From Rhodocyclales bacterium (GTDB taxonomy: Bacteria; Pseudomonadota; Gammaproteobacteria; Burkholderiales; Rhodocyclaceae), in NCBI GenBank assembly GCA_016235805.1, contig JACRIY010000083.1, positions 23,224-87,223 of the forward strand: DNA of 64,000 nucleotides, read 5' to 3'. Position numbers and translations under genes: made by a program. The stretch's first letter is position 1, and each line of letters starts with the position of its first letter. The notes beneath the pieces are model-generated. The model did not search any database and was not told the DNA's origin. It saw only the letters and a list, made by a program, of their open reading frames with translations. Below are positions 30,359 through 41,173 of the stretch, piece by piece.

Positions 30359-33061
30359 ATGAGTTTCCATTTCCTGCAAAGCCTGTTCGATCCGCAAAGC
30401 ATTGCCGTCATCGGCGCCAGCGCTCGTCCGCAGCGGATCGGCAACGTGGTGATGCGCAACCTGCTCGCGGGCGGCTTCGGCGGCGTCATCATGCCGGTGA
30501 ACCCGAAGCGACAGGCGGTGGCCGGCGTGCTGACCTATCCGAACGTCGCCGCGCTGCCACAGACGCCGGACCTTGCCATCCTGTGCACCCCGGCCGCCAG
30601 CATCCCGGCGCTGCTCGACGAACTCGGCCGGCGCGGCACGCGCGCCGCGATCATCATGGCCGGTTACCTGGCGACCACCTTCGACGCCGGCGGACGATCG
30701 CTGGAAACCGTCATCCTGGAAACGGCGCGGCGCCACGGCATACGCCTGCTGGGCGGCAGCACGCTGGGCATCCTGGTGCCCAAGGCCGGCATCAACGCCA
30801 CCTTTTCGCAGGTGCGGGTCGAACCGGGCATGCTCGCCTTCGTCTCGCAGTCGGATGCCGTGGGCACCATGGTGCTCGACTGGGCGCGGCCGAAGAAGGT
30901 CGGCTTCTCGCATTTCGTTTCGCTGGGCGACGCGCTGGACATCGGTTTCGGCGAAGTCCTCGATTTCCTCGCCAGCGATCCCGACACGCAGGCCATCCTG
31001 CTCTACATCGAATCGATCCGCGACCGCCGCAGCTTCATGGCCGCGGCGCGTGCTGCCGCGCGCAACAAGCCGGTGGTCGCGATCAAGGCCGGGCGCGCGC
31101 CGCACCGCCGCGAGGCGGGCGGGGCGGAACCCTCCTTCCTCGGCATGGCCGGCCTGATCGGCAGCGACGACGTGTTCGATGCCGTGCTGCGCCGTGCCGG
31201 CATCCTGCGCGTGGAGCATCTCGACGAACTGTTCGGCGCGGTGGAAACCGTGGTCCGCTCGCGGCCGATGAACGGCAGCCGGCTGGTCGCCATCAGCAAC
31301 GGCGGCGGCGGCGGCATCATGGCCGAGGACAGTCTCTACCTCGGCGGCTACGCGATGCCCGCGCTCGACGACGCCACCGTGGCGAAACTGCGCCGCATCC
31401 TGCCGGCAAGCTGGGACGGCTGCAATCCAATCGACATCCGCGTCGATGCCAGCGCGGCGCGCTACGAGGCGGTGCTGGGCGCACTGTGCGAGCAGCGCGC
31501 GGCGGACGCGATCCTGGTGATGCACACGCCCAACGCGCTCTCCAACAGCGGCGAGATCGCCGAGGCGGTGATCAAGGCGGCGAAAACGATTTCCTGCACG
31601 CTGCTCACCTGCTGGGTCGGCGACGAGAGCGTCGCCGCCGAACGCAAGCGCTTCGTCGCCGCCGGCATTCCCACCTTCTCGACGCCCGGCCACGGCGCGC
31701 GCGCCTTCCTGCACATCGACAACCACCGCCTGGCGCGCGAACTGCTGATGCAGGTGCCGCCCTCGATCTCCACCGGTTTCACGCCCGACCTCGATGGCGC
31801 GCGGCAGGTGCTGCGCGCGGCGCTGGACAAGGGGCGCACCCAGCTCACCGAGGCGGAATCCAAAGCCATCCTGGCCGCCTACGGCATCCCCGTGGTGGCG
31901 ACCCATGCCGCCACCGATTCGCAGGACGCGGCCCGCGTCGCGCAGCGGATCGGCCTGCCCGTGGCGCTGGCGGTCATGTCGCGCGACCTGCGGCGCAAGT
32001 GGGACATCGGCGGCGTCGCGCTCAACCTGGAAACCGCCGAGGCGGTGGAAGCCGCCGCGCGCGGCATGATCGAGCGCGCCCGCGTCACCTGCCCCGAGGT
32101 GACCATCAGCGGCTTCAACCTGCAGACCATGCAGCCGCGCGGCCATGCGCGGCAACTGCTGGTCGGCGTCACCACCGATCCGCTGTTCGGGCCGCTGATC
32201 ATCTTCGGCGAAGGCGGCCGCGCGACGGGCATCCGCCGCGACATGGCGGTGGGACTGCCGCCGCTGAACCTGCCGCTGGCGCAGGACCTGATCGAGCGCA
32301 GCCGCGCCGCTCCGCTGCTCGACACCCATCGCGGCGACCCGGCGGCGGATCGCGATGCCATCGCGCTGGCGCTGACCAAGGTCTCGCAGCTCCTGATCGA
32401 CCTGCCGGAGATCGTCGAACTCGACATCAACCCGCTGTTCGCCAGCGACCGCGGCGTGATGGCCGTCGACGCGCACATCGAGCTGCTGGCCGCGCCCGCC
32501 AACCCGCATCGCTTCGCGATTCAGCCCTACCCGCAGGCACTGGAGCAGCCGGCCGCGCTGCGCAACGGGCGGCCGGTGCTGTTTCGCCCGATACGCCCGG
32601 AGGACGAGGCGGCGCACTATGTATTCCTGTCGCACATGAGCGAACAGGACCTGGTCTACCGCTTCTTCCACTATGTCAAGCAGATTCCCCGGCGCGACAT
32701 GGCGCGCCTGACCCAGATCGACTACGACCGCGAGATGGCCTTCGTTGCCAGCGCCGCGGGCGAGGACGGCGTGGCGGAGACCCTGGGCGTGGTGCGAGTG
32801 GTCGCCGCGCCGGACAACCAGACCGGCGAATTCGCCATCATCATCCGCTCCGACATGAAGGGCCAGGGCCTCGGTTCCGGACTGATGCGCAAGATGATCG
32901 ACTATTCCCGCAAGCGCGGCATCCGCATCTTTCGCGGCGACGTCATGTACGACAACCAGCCGATGCTGACCCTGCTCAAGGGCTTCGGCTTCAGCTTCGG
33001 CCGCAGCGAGGAGGCCGGCATCGTGCGCTGCACGCTCGACCTGCAGGCGCCGTCGGCATAG
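30359..33061 (+). CDS. Pat-like protein acetyltransferase (acyl-CoA synthetase domains plus GNAT)
   Basis: A 900-residue protein. Order: CoA-binding Rossmann domain (~8-100, SIAVIGASARPQRIGN), succinyl-CoA-synthetase-like domain (~150-300), ATP-grasp domain (~480-700), and a C-terminal GNAT domain (~730-890). The GNAT domain has the acetyl-CoA loop SDMKGQGLGSGLM. It resembles the Pat/PatZ enzymes that acetylate acyl-CoA synthetases on lysine. ATG 30359 is next to GGTTTCGCC. An acetate-forming ligase role is unlikely because the catalytic parts are rearranged and the GNAT tail is present. Confidence 0.9.
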   Translation: MSFHFLQSLFDPQSIAVIGASARPQRIGNVVMRNLLAGGFGGVIMPVNPKRQAVAGVLTYPNVAALPQTPDLAILCTPAASIPALLDELGRRGTRAAIIMAGYLATTFDAGGRSLETVILETARRHGIRLLGGSTLGILVPKAGINATFSQVRVEPGMLAFVSQSDAVGTMVLDWARPKKVGFSHFVSLGDALDIGFGEVLDFLASDPDTQAILLYIESIRDRRSFMAAARAAARNKPVVAIKAGRAPHRREAGGAEPSFLGMAGLIGSDDVFDAVLRRAGILRVEHLDELFGAVETVVRSRPMNGSRLVAISNGGGGGIMAEDSLYLGGYAMPALDDATVAKLRRILPASWDGCNPIDIRVDASAARYEAVLGALCEQRAADAILVMHTPNALSNSGEIAEAVIKAAKTISCTLLTCWVGDESVAAERKRFVAAGIPTFSTPGHGARAFLHIDNHRLARELLMQVPPSISTGFTPDLDGARQVLRAALDKGRTQLTEAESKAILAAYGIPVVATHAATDSQDAARVAQRIGLPVALAVMSRDLRRKWDIGGVALNLETAEAVEAAARGMIERARVTCPEVTISGFNLQTMQPRGHARQLLVGVTTDPLFGPLIIFGEGGRATGIRRDMAVGLPPLNLPLAQDLIERSRAAPLLDTHRGDPAADRDAIALALTKVSQLLIDLPEIVELDINPLFASDRGVMAVDAHIELLAAPANPHRFAIQPYPQALEQPAALRNGRPVLFRPIRPEDEAAHYVFLSHMSEQDLVYRFFHYVKQIPRRDMARLTQIDYDREMAFVASAAGEDGVAETLGVVRVVAAPDNQTGEFAIIIRSDMKGQGLGSGLMRKMIDYSRKRGIRIFRGDVMYDNQPMLTLLKGFGFSFGRSEEAGIVRCTLDLQAPSA

Positions 33062-33176
33062 GCCGCCGCCACTGGTCGAGCCGGAAGTTCGCACATCGGA
33101 ACGTGAAATATGAACATTTTTTGCAATGCAGCGATGGGATAATCCATAGACATGACAACGTTGTGGCTGGCCCGAC

Positions 33177-35339
33177 ATGACCGAAAAGACCGCCGAAAAG
33201 ACCGCCGAAACCCTGCGAACCCTTGTTGATCGTTGCCGCGACCAGCTCGAGGGAGATTTGTGCGAACTGGTCGCGGAGCTGGGGCCCGCCCTGATCGAAG
33301 GCGCGCGCGTGCTTGTCGCCAGCAGTCGCGACGACGCCAGGCGCCACGCCTGCATCAACCTGCAGTTCGAGCTCAGGAACCACTGGGCGAAGGCCGCGCC
33401 GGCCCTGAAGGAGGCGCTCGCCCGGCGCCGCAAGCCGGCGCCCAAGGCCGGCCAGAACAACTACGGCGACGCGGCGAACCTGCAGATCGTCACCGACGAC
33501 GAGACGTCCATCCAGCTCGCCATGCGCGGCGTCGTCGATCGCGTCAATACGGCCTGCAGCGAGGAATCCGGCGCCCTGGAACGGCGCGTTTCCTATCTCG
33601 TCCTGCGCGGCGCCATGGCCCAGGGCGACGTCAGCTTCCGCGTCTCGTCGCTCTGCGACTGCCTCCAGAGCGCCTGCGCCGAGGTCGTCGCCGATGCCGG
33701 CCAGCGCATCGTGCTGCTGCAACTGATGGGCGAACACATGGCGTCGGAGCTGCCCCAGCTGTTTCGCGCCACCAACGAAATCCTGTATGAAGCCGACATC
33801 CTGCCGCGCCTGAAGCGCAGCTACCAGGGAACGACGCCGGTCGATCCGAACACCATCGCGGCCGAGTCCACCAAGATGGCGGGCAAGCTCGAGATGCTGG
33901 TAAAGGCCAGGACCCAGGCCCGCGGCGCGACGAAGGCAAGCGATGGAGCGGCGGCAAGCCAGGCCTTCTTCCTTTCGCTCAAATCGCTGCAGAAGGACGC
34001 CGTAAAGGCGTCGAACAACGCGCTGACCAACGTCGTCAAGATTGCCCGCGACAGCGAAGGGGCGCGCCACGTCGGCGTCCAGGAATCCGTCACGCTGGAC
34101 ATCGTCGCCGAGCTGTTCGACCTCATCTTCGGCGACAAGAGCGTGGCCGAGGGCATCAAGGTCCTGGTGGCACGGCTGCAGACGCCGGTGCTCAAGGTGG
34201 CCATGCTCAATCAGCGCTTCTTCGCCGATCGCAGCCACCCCGCCAGGCTCTTCCTCGACAGCATCTCGGGCATCGCGATTCGCTGGGGCAAGGTGGTCAA
34301 CGCCAACGATCCCTTCTACCGCAAGCTGTCCGAGCTGGTCGACCGGATCCAGCACACGTACGACGGCGACGTCGCGGTGTTCGAGGCCGCCAATACCGAA
34401 CTGGCCGAATTCCTCGTCGAGCGCGAAGAGATCGAGGCCGAGGAAAACCGCATCCTCGCCGAGGCCGTGCGTGCGCGCGAAGCGGAAATGCACCAGCAGC
34501 GCGCGGCGCAACTGCGCGCCCAGCGGACGGCCGACCAGTTGCTGGCGCCCCTGATCACGCATGGCATACCGACCGAAATCGGGCACTTCCTGCTGACCTA
34601 CTGGCGCGACGTGCTGCAGGGCCGGGTCTATGCGTCGGGGGCGGAAAGCCCGGACGTGAGCTCGACCCTGCAGGCCGCGGCGGACCTGCTGTGGACCGTG
34701 ACCCCGAAGCACAAGCCGGAGGACAGGCAACGCCAGGCGGCGGCCCTGCCGTCGCTGCTGAAGCGGCTGAACGCCGGATTCGAGGAAATCGGCACTTCGG
34801 CGAACGAGCGCAGCGCCTTCATGGACAGCCTGGTGGAACTGCAGCTGGCGGCATTGCGCGCCGACATGAAGGTTGCCAGCAAGGCCGGGTCGAAAGATGG
34901 CGCGAAGGATGTCGCGAAGGAGCCGCCGAAAGAGTTGCCGAAGCCGCCCGTCATCAGCGGCGGGCCGACCCTGCAGGTCAGCCACTCGACGGCGAGCGGG
35001 GTTCGCGTGCAGGACATTTCGCTGCCCGGCGGCGACAATGCGGGCGAGGACGGCACCCCCGACAGCGCCAACCTGCGCCGCGTCAGGCAACTGGTGCGCG
35101 GCGACTGGGTCGATTTCACCACCGCTGGACAAAGCCGCCGCGAGCGCCTGACCTGGATCAACCCCAGCCGCACGCTGCTCCTGTTCAGCAACAGCGCTTC
35201 CGCCTGCGCCATTTCCATCACGCCCGAAGCGCTGGCCGTGCGCCTGAAGAATCAGACCGCGAGCCTGGTGAAGGCCGATTCGCCGATCTTCGAGCGCGCC
35301 CTGCACGGCGCCGTCCAGTCGCTGGAAAACCTGGCCTGA
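33177..35339 (+). CDS. DUF1631 family protein
   Basis: A 720-residue mostly helical cytoplasmic protein. It matches the large DUF1631 proteins of betaproteobacteria by its helical body and C-terminal end (DWVDFTTAGQSRRERLTWINPSRTLLLFSN), which looks like a PilZ-type beta barrel. The charged stretch at ~425-460 (EEIEAEENRILAEAVRAREAEM) should be a coiled coil. ATG 33177 overlaps no neighbour. Function is unknown; a cyclic-di-GMP link is suggested only by the PilZ-like end and the nearby HD-GYP gene. Confidence 0.8.
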   Translation: MTEKTAEKTAETLRTLVDRCRDQLEGDLCELVAELGPALIEGARVLVASSRDDARRHACINLQFELRNHWAKAAPALKEALARRRKPAPKAGQNNYGDAANLQIVTDDETSIQLAMRGVVDRVNTACSEESGALERRVSYLVLRGAMAQGDVSFRVSSLCDCLQSACAEVVADAGQRIVLLQLMGEHMASELPQLFRATNEILYEADILPRLKRSYQGTTPVDPNTIAAESTKMAGKLEMLVKARTQARGATKASDGAAASQAFFLSLKSLQKDAVKASNNALTNVVKIARDSEGARHVGVQESVTLDIVAELFDLIFGDKSVAEGIKVLVARLQTPVLKVAMLNQRFFADRSHPARLFLDSISGIAIRWGKVVNANDPFYRKLSELVDRIQHTYDGDVAVFEAANTELAEFLVEREEIEAEENRILAEAVRAREAEMHQQRAAQLRAQRTADQLLAPLITHGIPTEIGHFLLTYWRDVLQGRVYASGAESPDVSSTLQAAADLLWTVTPKHKPEDRQRQAAALPSLLKRLNAGFEEIGTSANERSAFMDSLVELQLAALRADMKVASKAGSKDGAKDVAKEPPKELPKPPVISGGPTLQVSHSTASGVRVQDISLPGGDNAGEDGTPDSANLRRVRQLVRGDWVDFTTAGQSRRERLTWINPSRTLLLFSNSASACAISITPEALAVRLKNQTASLVKADSPIFERALHGAVQSLENLA

Positions 35340-35396
35340 CGGGCGCCCCGCGCTGCCTGCCGGCGCTGGCGCCCGCGCCTGCGGTCGGCGTTCGCT

Positions 35397-38180
35397 TCAG
35401 TCCGCCGTCGAGCCGCCGTCCACGATCGCCAGCAGCTCGTCCAGCCTGCGGCTGACCATCGCCATCTGTATCGGCAGCTCGGCATCGGACCGGTCATCGG
35501 CCTCACGGCGCAGGCTGTCCTCGAGCGTCCGCGCCGCTTGCGAGAGGGCATTGGCTCCCAGCATCGCCGCCACGCCCTTGAGGTTGTGAGCGATGCGCCG
35601 TGCGTCTTCCCGCGTGCCGGTTTGCAGGCAGGCGGCGAGCTTCGCCATGTCGCCGTGGTGGGTCAGTGCCAGTTCGCGCAGCAGGGCTACCAGGCGGTCC
35701 TGCTTGCCGCGCAGGACGGCGAGGCCGCGACCGACATCCATGCCCGGAGCCTGCGCCAGGCGGGCCACGATCTCTTCCGCGCATCGCGCCGGGCCGGCGA
35801 CCGGTTTCGCCGCCGTCGCGCCAGCGCCGACTTTTGCGGTTCCGCTTGCGGCTTCGCGCGCGGGCAGCCATTTGAGCAGTGCCGCGTAGAGGGTCGGCGG
35901 ATCGACCGGCTTAACGACGAAGTCGTTCATGCCGGCCGCGGCACAGGCCTGGCGGTCTTCGCTGAAGGCATTCGCGGTCATCGCCAGGATCGGCAGGTCC
36001 CGGCATTGCGGCAAGGCGCGGATGGCGCGCGTGGCTTCCAGTCCATCCATCTCGGGCATCAGCATGTCCATCAGGACCAGGTCGTAGCTTCGGCTGCGCA
36101 ACTTGTCCAGCGCGATGCGTCCGTCCTCGGCGGTGTCGACGTCAAGGCCGGCACCGCGCAGCAGTTCGGTCGCGACTTCGCGGTTGATCAGGTTGTCTTC
36201 CACCACCAGCACGCGGGCCCCCGATTGGCTGCGGCGCAGTTCCATCTCGCTGTCGGCATCCCTTGCCGCGGTGGCCTGCAACGGCGCACCGAGTTCCAGC
36301 CAGGCCGTGAACCAGAAGGTGCTGCCGATTCCCGGCGTGCTTTCCGCGCCGGCATCGCCGCCCATCATGCGGGCGAAATGCCGTGTCAGGGCCAGGCCGA
36401 GGCCGGTGCCGCCGAACTTGCGGGTGGTCGTGGCATCCGCCTGCTGGAATGGCTGGAACAGCCTGGGCAGGATGTCGGGGGCGATGCCGATGCCGCTGTC
36501 CTGCACTTCGAAGCGCAGCAGGCAACGTCCGGCCCGCTCGTCGATCAGGCGAGCCCGCAGGCAGATGCTGCCGTGCGGGGTGAATTTCACCGCATTGCCC
36601 GCATAGTTGAGCAGGCCCTGGCGCAGTCGGGTCAGATCGCCGCGCAACGAGGGCGGCATCGCATCGCTTTCGATGCGTATCGCCACGCCCTTCGAGCGTG
36701 CATCGTCGCCGACCAGGGAGGCCACATGGTCGATCACATCGTCGAGCGCGAAGTCGCAGGACTCCAGTTCGAACTTGCCGGCCTCGATCTTGGACAGGTC
36801 GAGGATGTCGTTGATGATGGAAAGCAGGTGCTTCGCCGCGCCATCGACCTTGTCCAGCCGATCGGTTTCGAGCGCCGAGCCGGCATCGCGGCGCATCATG
36901 TGGGTGATGCCGAGGATCGCGTTCATCGGCGTGCGGATTTCGTGGCTCATGTTGGCGAGGAAGGTCGACTTGGCGCGGTTGGCGGCTTCCGCTTGCGCGC
37001 GTGCGTGTTCCGCTTCACCGGTGCGATCGGTGACCAGTTGTTCCAGGTGCTGCCGATAGTTGTCGAGCTCGGCACTCATGCGCTTCTTCTCGGTGATGTC
37101 TTCCTTCACCGCCACGTAGTGGGTGATTTCCCCGGTTGCCTGGCGAATCGGCGTGATCACCGCGAACTCGACGTAGTCGCTGCCGTCCTTGCGCCGGTTG
37201 TGGAATTCGCCCTTCCACGAGCGGCCCTGAGTCAGAGCACTCCACAGCTCCGCATAACTCTCTGGCGAGGTCCTGCCCGACTGCAGGACGCGCGGATTGC
37301 GGCCGACAAGTTCCTCGCGCGAATACCCGGTCTGGCGCAGGAAGGCCTCGTTGACATATTCGATGTCGCCCGCGATGTTTGTGATGGCAATGCTTTCCGG
37401 GCTTTGCTCGACGGCCATCGACAACTGCCGCAGTTGCATGGCGGCGTCCTCGACTTCCCTGCGCGCCGCGACCGCATCCTCCATCAGCGACAGTGCGGCC
37501 AGGCGCGAACGCTTCTGTTCCTCCAGCGCCTCGCGCAAGGCGTGATCGGCCTGCGTGCTCGCCGTAATGTCGCGGGATATGCCGAACAGCCCGAACACCG
37601 CGTTGTCGGCGTCGCGCAGCGGGCCCTTGGTGGCCATGAAGCTGCGCCGGCCCAGGGCCGTGTCGAGCGTCTCTTCATTGGTTTCGGTGCGGCCCGTGGC
37701 CAGCACGCGCCGGCCTATTTCCATCAGTATCTCGGCCTGGTCGGGCGGGAAGATGTCGCGATCGTCGCGCCCCACCACATCGCGCGCCGATTTTCCGACG
37801 TAGCGGCACGCCGCTTCATTGAAGAGAAGGTAGCGGCCTTCCCGGTCCTTGGCGAAGATCGCGTCGTCCGAGTTCTCGACGATCGCCGTCAGCAGGTTGA
37901 AGGTGTCCTGCCTGCTCTGCAGGGCCTCGATTTCGCGCCGATGCGCTTCCGAAATGCGACCGACCAGGCGCCGCACGAGGGCATACAGCAACAGGGCGGT
38001 GACCGCGACGAAGAACCAGCCCTTGATCAGGCTGACCTTGACCAGCGAGGCGGAGTCCGTGAACAGCAGGCCCATCAGGCGATCCGACAGCAGTATCCAC
38101 AGCGACGCCACGACGGCATATACCAGCACCACCGTGAGGGCCCCGCCATTCGGGGCCGTTGCGGCAATCCGATCCTTCAT
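35397..38180 (-). CDS. Hybrid sensor histidine kinase with REC and HPt domains
   Basis: A 927-residue hybrid kinase. Two transmembrane helices (~20-40, ~55-75) come first, then two PAS domains (~95-215 and ~250-365). The kinase core has H-box [15 protein letters not shown] (~410) and the ATPase boxes. A receiver domain (~665-785) shows [14 protein letters not shown] and [11 protein letters not shown], and an HPt domain (~830-920) shows the phosphohistidine in [14 protein letters not shown]. The REC-HPt linker holds a copy of the dispersed element. No cognate output regulator is adjacent. Confidence 0.92.
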   Translation of the reverse strand: MKDRIAATAPNGGALTVVLVYAVVASLWILLSDRLMGLLFTDSASLVKVSLIKGWFFVAVTALLLYALVRRLVGRISEAHRREIEALQSRQDTFNLLTAIVENSDDAIFAKDREGRYLLFNEAACRYVGKSARDVVGRDDRDIFPPDQAEILMEIGRRVLATGRTETNEETLDTALGRRSFMATKGPLRDADNAVFGLFGISRDITASTQADHALREALEEQKRSRLAALSLMEDAVAARREVEDAAMQLRQLSMAVEQSPESIAITNIAGDIEYVNEAFLRQTGYSREELVGRNPRVLQSGRTSPESYAELWSALTQGRSWKGEFHNRRKDGSDYVEFAVITPIRQATGEITHYVAVKEDITEKKRMSAELDNYRQHLEQLVTDRTGEAEHARAQAEAANRAKSTFLANMSHEIRTPMNAILGITHMMRRDAGSALETDRLDKVDGAAKHLLSIINDILDLSKIEAGKFELESCDFALDDVIDHVASLVGDDARSKGVAIRIESDAMPPSLRGDLTRLRQGLLNYAGNAVKFTPHGSICLRARLIDERAGRCLLRFEVQDSGIGIAPDILPRLFQPFQQADATTTRKFGGTGLGLALTRHFARMMGGDAGAESTPGIGSTFWFTAWLELGAPLQATAARDADSEMELRRSQSGARVLVVEDNLINREVATELLRGAGLDVDTAEDGRIALDKLRSRSYDLVLMDMLMPEMDGLEATRAIRALPQCRDLPILAMTANAFSEDRQACAAAGMNDFVVKPVDPPTLYAALLKWLPAREAASGTAKVGAGATAAKPVAGPARCAEEIVARLAQAPGMDVGRGLAVLRGKQDRLVALLRELALTHHGDMAKLAACLQTGTREDARRIAHNLKGVAAMLGANALSQAARTLEDSLRREADDRSDAELPIQMAMVSRRLDELLAIVDGGSTAD
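35811..35839. repeat. Dispersed element, copy 6, inside the hybrid kinase
   Basis: CGCCGTCGCGCCAGCGCC-GACTTTTGCGG. Read on the gene strand it encodes [11 protein letters not shown] in the linker between the receiver and HPt domains. Confidence 0.8.
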
Positions 38181-38357
38181 GCGACTCCTTCCCGGGCGAT
38201 CAGCCGCAGCCAGCGATGCGACGGCCGGATGGCCACGGTCGAATTAAGCCTCCAATTTTTGTTGCCGCCAATGCGCCAGATCAACTGTTCGGCAATACGC
38301 TTGCCGGCCGGATCGCCATCGGGTGGTTCCGGGCCGTAACTTCGCGTCAGCCTGGGC

Positions 38358-39584
38358 CTAGTCGACCGCGAGCGAGTAGCACTGCTCCAGGTGGCGGCGG
38401 ACGAGTTCGACCATGTCGCGGTCGAGCCGGCCGAGGGCGAGCATGTCGTCCAGTTGCGCCATGACTTCCTCGCGGTTCAGGCGCTTGCGGTAGGGGCGCT
38501 CCTGCGACAGCGCCTGGAAGATGTCGGCAACGGAAATCAGGCGCGCTTCCGTCGATATCTGCGCTGCAGCCAGATGGTCCGGATAGCCGGTGCCGAGCAG
38601 GTTCTCATGGTGCATGCTGGCCCAGTCACCGATAGCCTCGCCGGGGAACACCTTCCTCAGGATGCGCCCGGTGTCGTAGCTGTGCCGCTTGACGTAGGCC
38701 CGCTCCTCGGGCGTGATTTCCGACGGCTTGTCGATGATCGCCTCGGGCACCCGCAGTTTCCCGATGTCGTGCAGCAGGCCGGCGATTTCGACCTTGTCCA
38801 GGTCGTCCCCGGCGATGCCGCTGGCCGCGGCGAGGAAACGCGCGATGCGGGAGACGCGCGTCGAATGTTCCAGGGTGTAGTTGCTCTTCGCATCCGTGAT
38901 GCGGGCAAACAGGCCGGCGACGGCCAGCGCGTTCGCCGTGTCGAGTTCGACCGGAACCTCCTCCTGCAGGTGGGTCTCGATTTCGTCGAAGATGTAGGAA
39001 GGATCCATGCACAGCCAGAATGCCTCGCGTTCCGCCGCGCGGCTGAAGGCCTGCACGAATTCCGGCTTGAACAGGGTGCCCGCGAGACCTTCAAGGCGCC
39101 GCGTGATGGCCGGGTGTTCCCAGAGAATTTCATCCGCCAGTACCCGGCCGGAAACATAGGGCGCGAGCAGGGTATCGGCGCGGTCCGCGAGGTAGATCAG
39201 GTTGGCGAGCTGCTTTTCCTCTTCCGCGATCGGCGTCGCCAGCAAGGCTTCCCAGCGCGCGTGGTGCCAGCGGATGGCGGGCGCGAAGCGCGCCAGCGGC
39301 GGGCAGGCGAGCAGGAACTGTTCGCCGCGCAGGCAGTGTTCCTCGGCGCCATCCCATTCGAGGGTGTCGGTGAGTTGCCGGTGCTCCCGGTTGCGCGACA
39401 CGCCGCAGTCGTGGAGCATTCCGGCATAGAGCACATCGCGCCGACGGGCCGCGTCCCAGCCCAGTTCGAGCGCCATGCCGAAGGCCATCAGGGCAACCCG
39501 CTTGCCGTGCTGGACCTCGTCGACGCCGACGAAATCCAGCGCGCTGGTGAGTGAAATGATGGCCCGCTGCAGGCTGACTTTCAT
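38358..39584 (-). CDS. HD-GYP domain phosphodiesterase
   Basis: A 408-residue protein with two HD-type domains. The N-terminal one (~5-160) contains GMLHDCGVSR. The C-terminal HD-GYP (~225-400) contains LLHDIGKLRVPEAI, HSYDTGRIL and HHENLLGTGYP. HD-GYP enzymes hydrolyse cyclic-di-GMP. It is transcribed alone. ATG 39584 has a weak AAAGAACC region before it. Confidence 0.9.
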   Translation of the reverse strand: MKVSLQRAIISLTSALDFVGVDEVQHGKRVALMAFGMALELGWDAARRRDVLYAGMLHDCGVSRNREHRQLTDTLEWDGAEEHCLRGEQFLLACPPLARFAPAIRWHHARWEALLATPIAEEEKQLANLIYLADRADTLLAPYVSGRVLADEILWEHPAITRRLEGLAGTLFKPEFVQAFSRAAEREAFWLCMDPSYIFDEIETHLQEEVPVELDTANALAVAGLFARITDAKSNYTLEHSTRVSRIARFLAAASGIAGDDLDKVEIAGLLHDIGKLRVPEAIIDKPSEITPEERAYVKRHSYDTGRILRKVFPGEAIGDWASMHHENLLGTGYPDHLAAAQISTEARLISVADIFQALSQERPYRKRLNREEVMAQLDDMLALGRLDRDMVELVRRHLEQCYSLAVD

Positions 39585-39675
39585 GGTTCTTTTTTCGTGC
39601 GTCGTCGAAGTGGGATGGATGGAGCCACGGAGACCCCGCGGCGAGTCTATCCCAGTTCAACGCGGCGGAATTTCG

Positions 39676-40329
39676 CTACTCCTTCGGCCCCGCCTCGATC
39701 AGATCGGCCGGCGGCGGGCGCATCAACCCGGCAGCGTCGTCGGTCGAGCCCCGCAGCCAGGCATCGACCTCGCCGAACTCGATCGCCACCACGCTGCGCT
39801 TGTCCTGCCGGTCCGGCGCCAGCTTGGGGTCGGGGCGGTGCATGCGCGACATCAGCGGATGGCTGTCGGCATTGATGGTCAGCATCGTGTAGCTCTGCAG
39901 CACCTCGCCGGTTTCCGGGTCGGTCCAGGCATTCCACAGGCCGGCCAGACCCCACGGCGCTCCATCCGCGCGGCGGAAGTTCCACCACACGTTGCGCCCC
40001 GTCTCCCAGCACGGCTCGTCGAAGGACCAGGCCGGGATGATGCAGCGCCTGCCCTGCAGCCACGACTGCTTGTAGGACGCCTTGCCGGCGATTTCCTCGA
40101 AGCGGGCATTGTTCGTCGAATACGTCAGCTTCGCCGTCTTGGCGAACCAGGGAATCAGGCCCCACTGCCCGACCACCAGTTCAAGCTGCGGCGCAGTCGC
40201 GCCGGGACGCAGGAAGGGGCCTTGCGCGCGCGGAAAAACCTGTTCGGCCCAGCGCGGCTGGTTGTCACGGCCGACATGCCAGAAGCGTTCGATGGCCGCT
40301 TGATCGGGAGGGACGTAGCGAGTGCACAT
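39676..40329 (-). CDS. yedK: SOS response-associated peptidase (YedK/HMCES family)
   Basis: A 217-residue protein. The catalytic Cys2 (MCTRY) forms the DNA-protein crosslink to abasic sites. Other SRAP motifs are WGLIPWFA, NARFEEIAGKASY (Asn and Glu of the active site), RCIIPAWSFDEP and SHPLMSRMHRPDP. The enzyme shields abasic sites in single-stranded DNA. It is monocistronic. Confidence 0.93.
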   Translation of the reverse strand: MCTRYVPPDQAAIERFWHVGRDNQPRWAEQVFPRAQGPFLRPGATAPQLELVVGQWGLIPWFAKTAKLTYSTNNARFEEIAGKASYKQSWLQGRRCIIPAWSFDEPCWETGRNVWWNFRRADGAPWGLAGLWNAWTDPETGEVLQSYTMLTINADSHPLMSRMHRPDPKLAPDRQDKRSVVAIEFGEVDAWLRGSTDDAAGLMRPPPADLIEAGPKE

Positions 40330-40350
40330 GGCGGAAGTTTAGTGCCCGAA

Positions 40351-40379
40351 CCGCCGTCCCGCCAGCGACCGACTCTTGG
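40351..40379. repeat. Dispersed element, copy 7
   Basis: CCGCCGTCCCGCCAGCGACC-GACTCTTGG, with one extra base in the core. It lies just upstream of yedK in a non-coding position. Confidence 0.75.
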
Positions 40380-41173
40380 TGCATTGGCTGACCCGGGCAA
40401 AAGCCTGTGGGGCCGCTGCAGACTGATTGCTGCCACTCGGAATTCCTGACCGCTCGGCAGATCTATGCAAATGCGATGACCATAGCCTGCGATGGTTTTC
40501 GTTCTCTTACGGACGTACACCGGCCATTGAACACGATCCCACACGAAGAATCTGGCGCGCATCTCGGTCGCGTCATCTTTGTCGATCTGCCCCGCTTGAC
40601 GAAGGTGTAGAGGGCACGGGCTCGCACCCGCGCTAGCAGGTCGGCAGACGCCGTCGAGTTGATCCCGAGGGCGGTATGAAAGCTGACGCTCGGCGCCTCG
40701 TCCTGGGCATTGCTTGTAGCGTTCAGCACCCGACCCAATCGTTCATTGGTTAAGTCTTCGCCAGACCTATGACATCAGCCATATATCTGGATAGCACACC
40801 TTCTGAAATAGCCCGCACTCACGCGAAGAGACCGGCGGGCGACCGCTGACTACCGTTGTCATCGACACGGCAGGCCACACAAAAATATACACATTACATG
40901 TTGACATCATCGGTAGCTATCTTTAAGTTCCTACTTGGCATCGCAACTTGCGCCACGAGGCATGGTATGCATAAATGATTGCGGCGACCTGAATGAGGCC
41001 GCTAGGTCCAGCAAGTACTTGCGACAAGGGGAAAGCTCGGGTTCAAACCAGAAGCACACACCGTGTGCTCAGTTTTGAGCGGTACTACTGCACCTTTCCA
41101 CTGTGCCACATGGCGTTCTTATTTTGCATAGTGCCTATCGGATTCGGACGCGACTTAATCTTGAGGAAATGAA
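40380..41173. other. Low-GC non-coding interval
   Basis: About 790 bases with clearly lower GC than the surroundings. Open frames here lack ribosome sites and family features; a 91-codon minus-strand frame (40463-40738) may be a decayed gene. A TTGACA hexamer occurs near 40904. A GGTTCAAA word near 41041 is not part of a tRNA. I find no transposase or attachment site. Confidence 0.5.

Noticed and set aside
30206..33460. 1,084-codon minus-strand frame opposite the Pat-like gene
   Set aside because: Low-complexity Arg/His-rich translation typical of antisense high-GC DNA; the plus-strand gene has clear domains.
40463..40738. 91-codon minus-strand frame in the low-GC interval
   Set aside because: No ribosome site, no recognised domain, and it crosses what looks like decayed sequence. 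Kept only as a possible remnant.
41031..41060. GGTTCAAA word resembling a tRNA T-loop
   Set aside because: No acceptor stem, D-arm or anticodon arm can be built around it.
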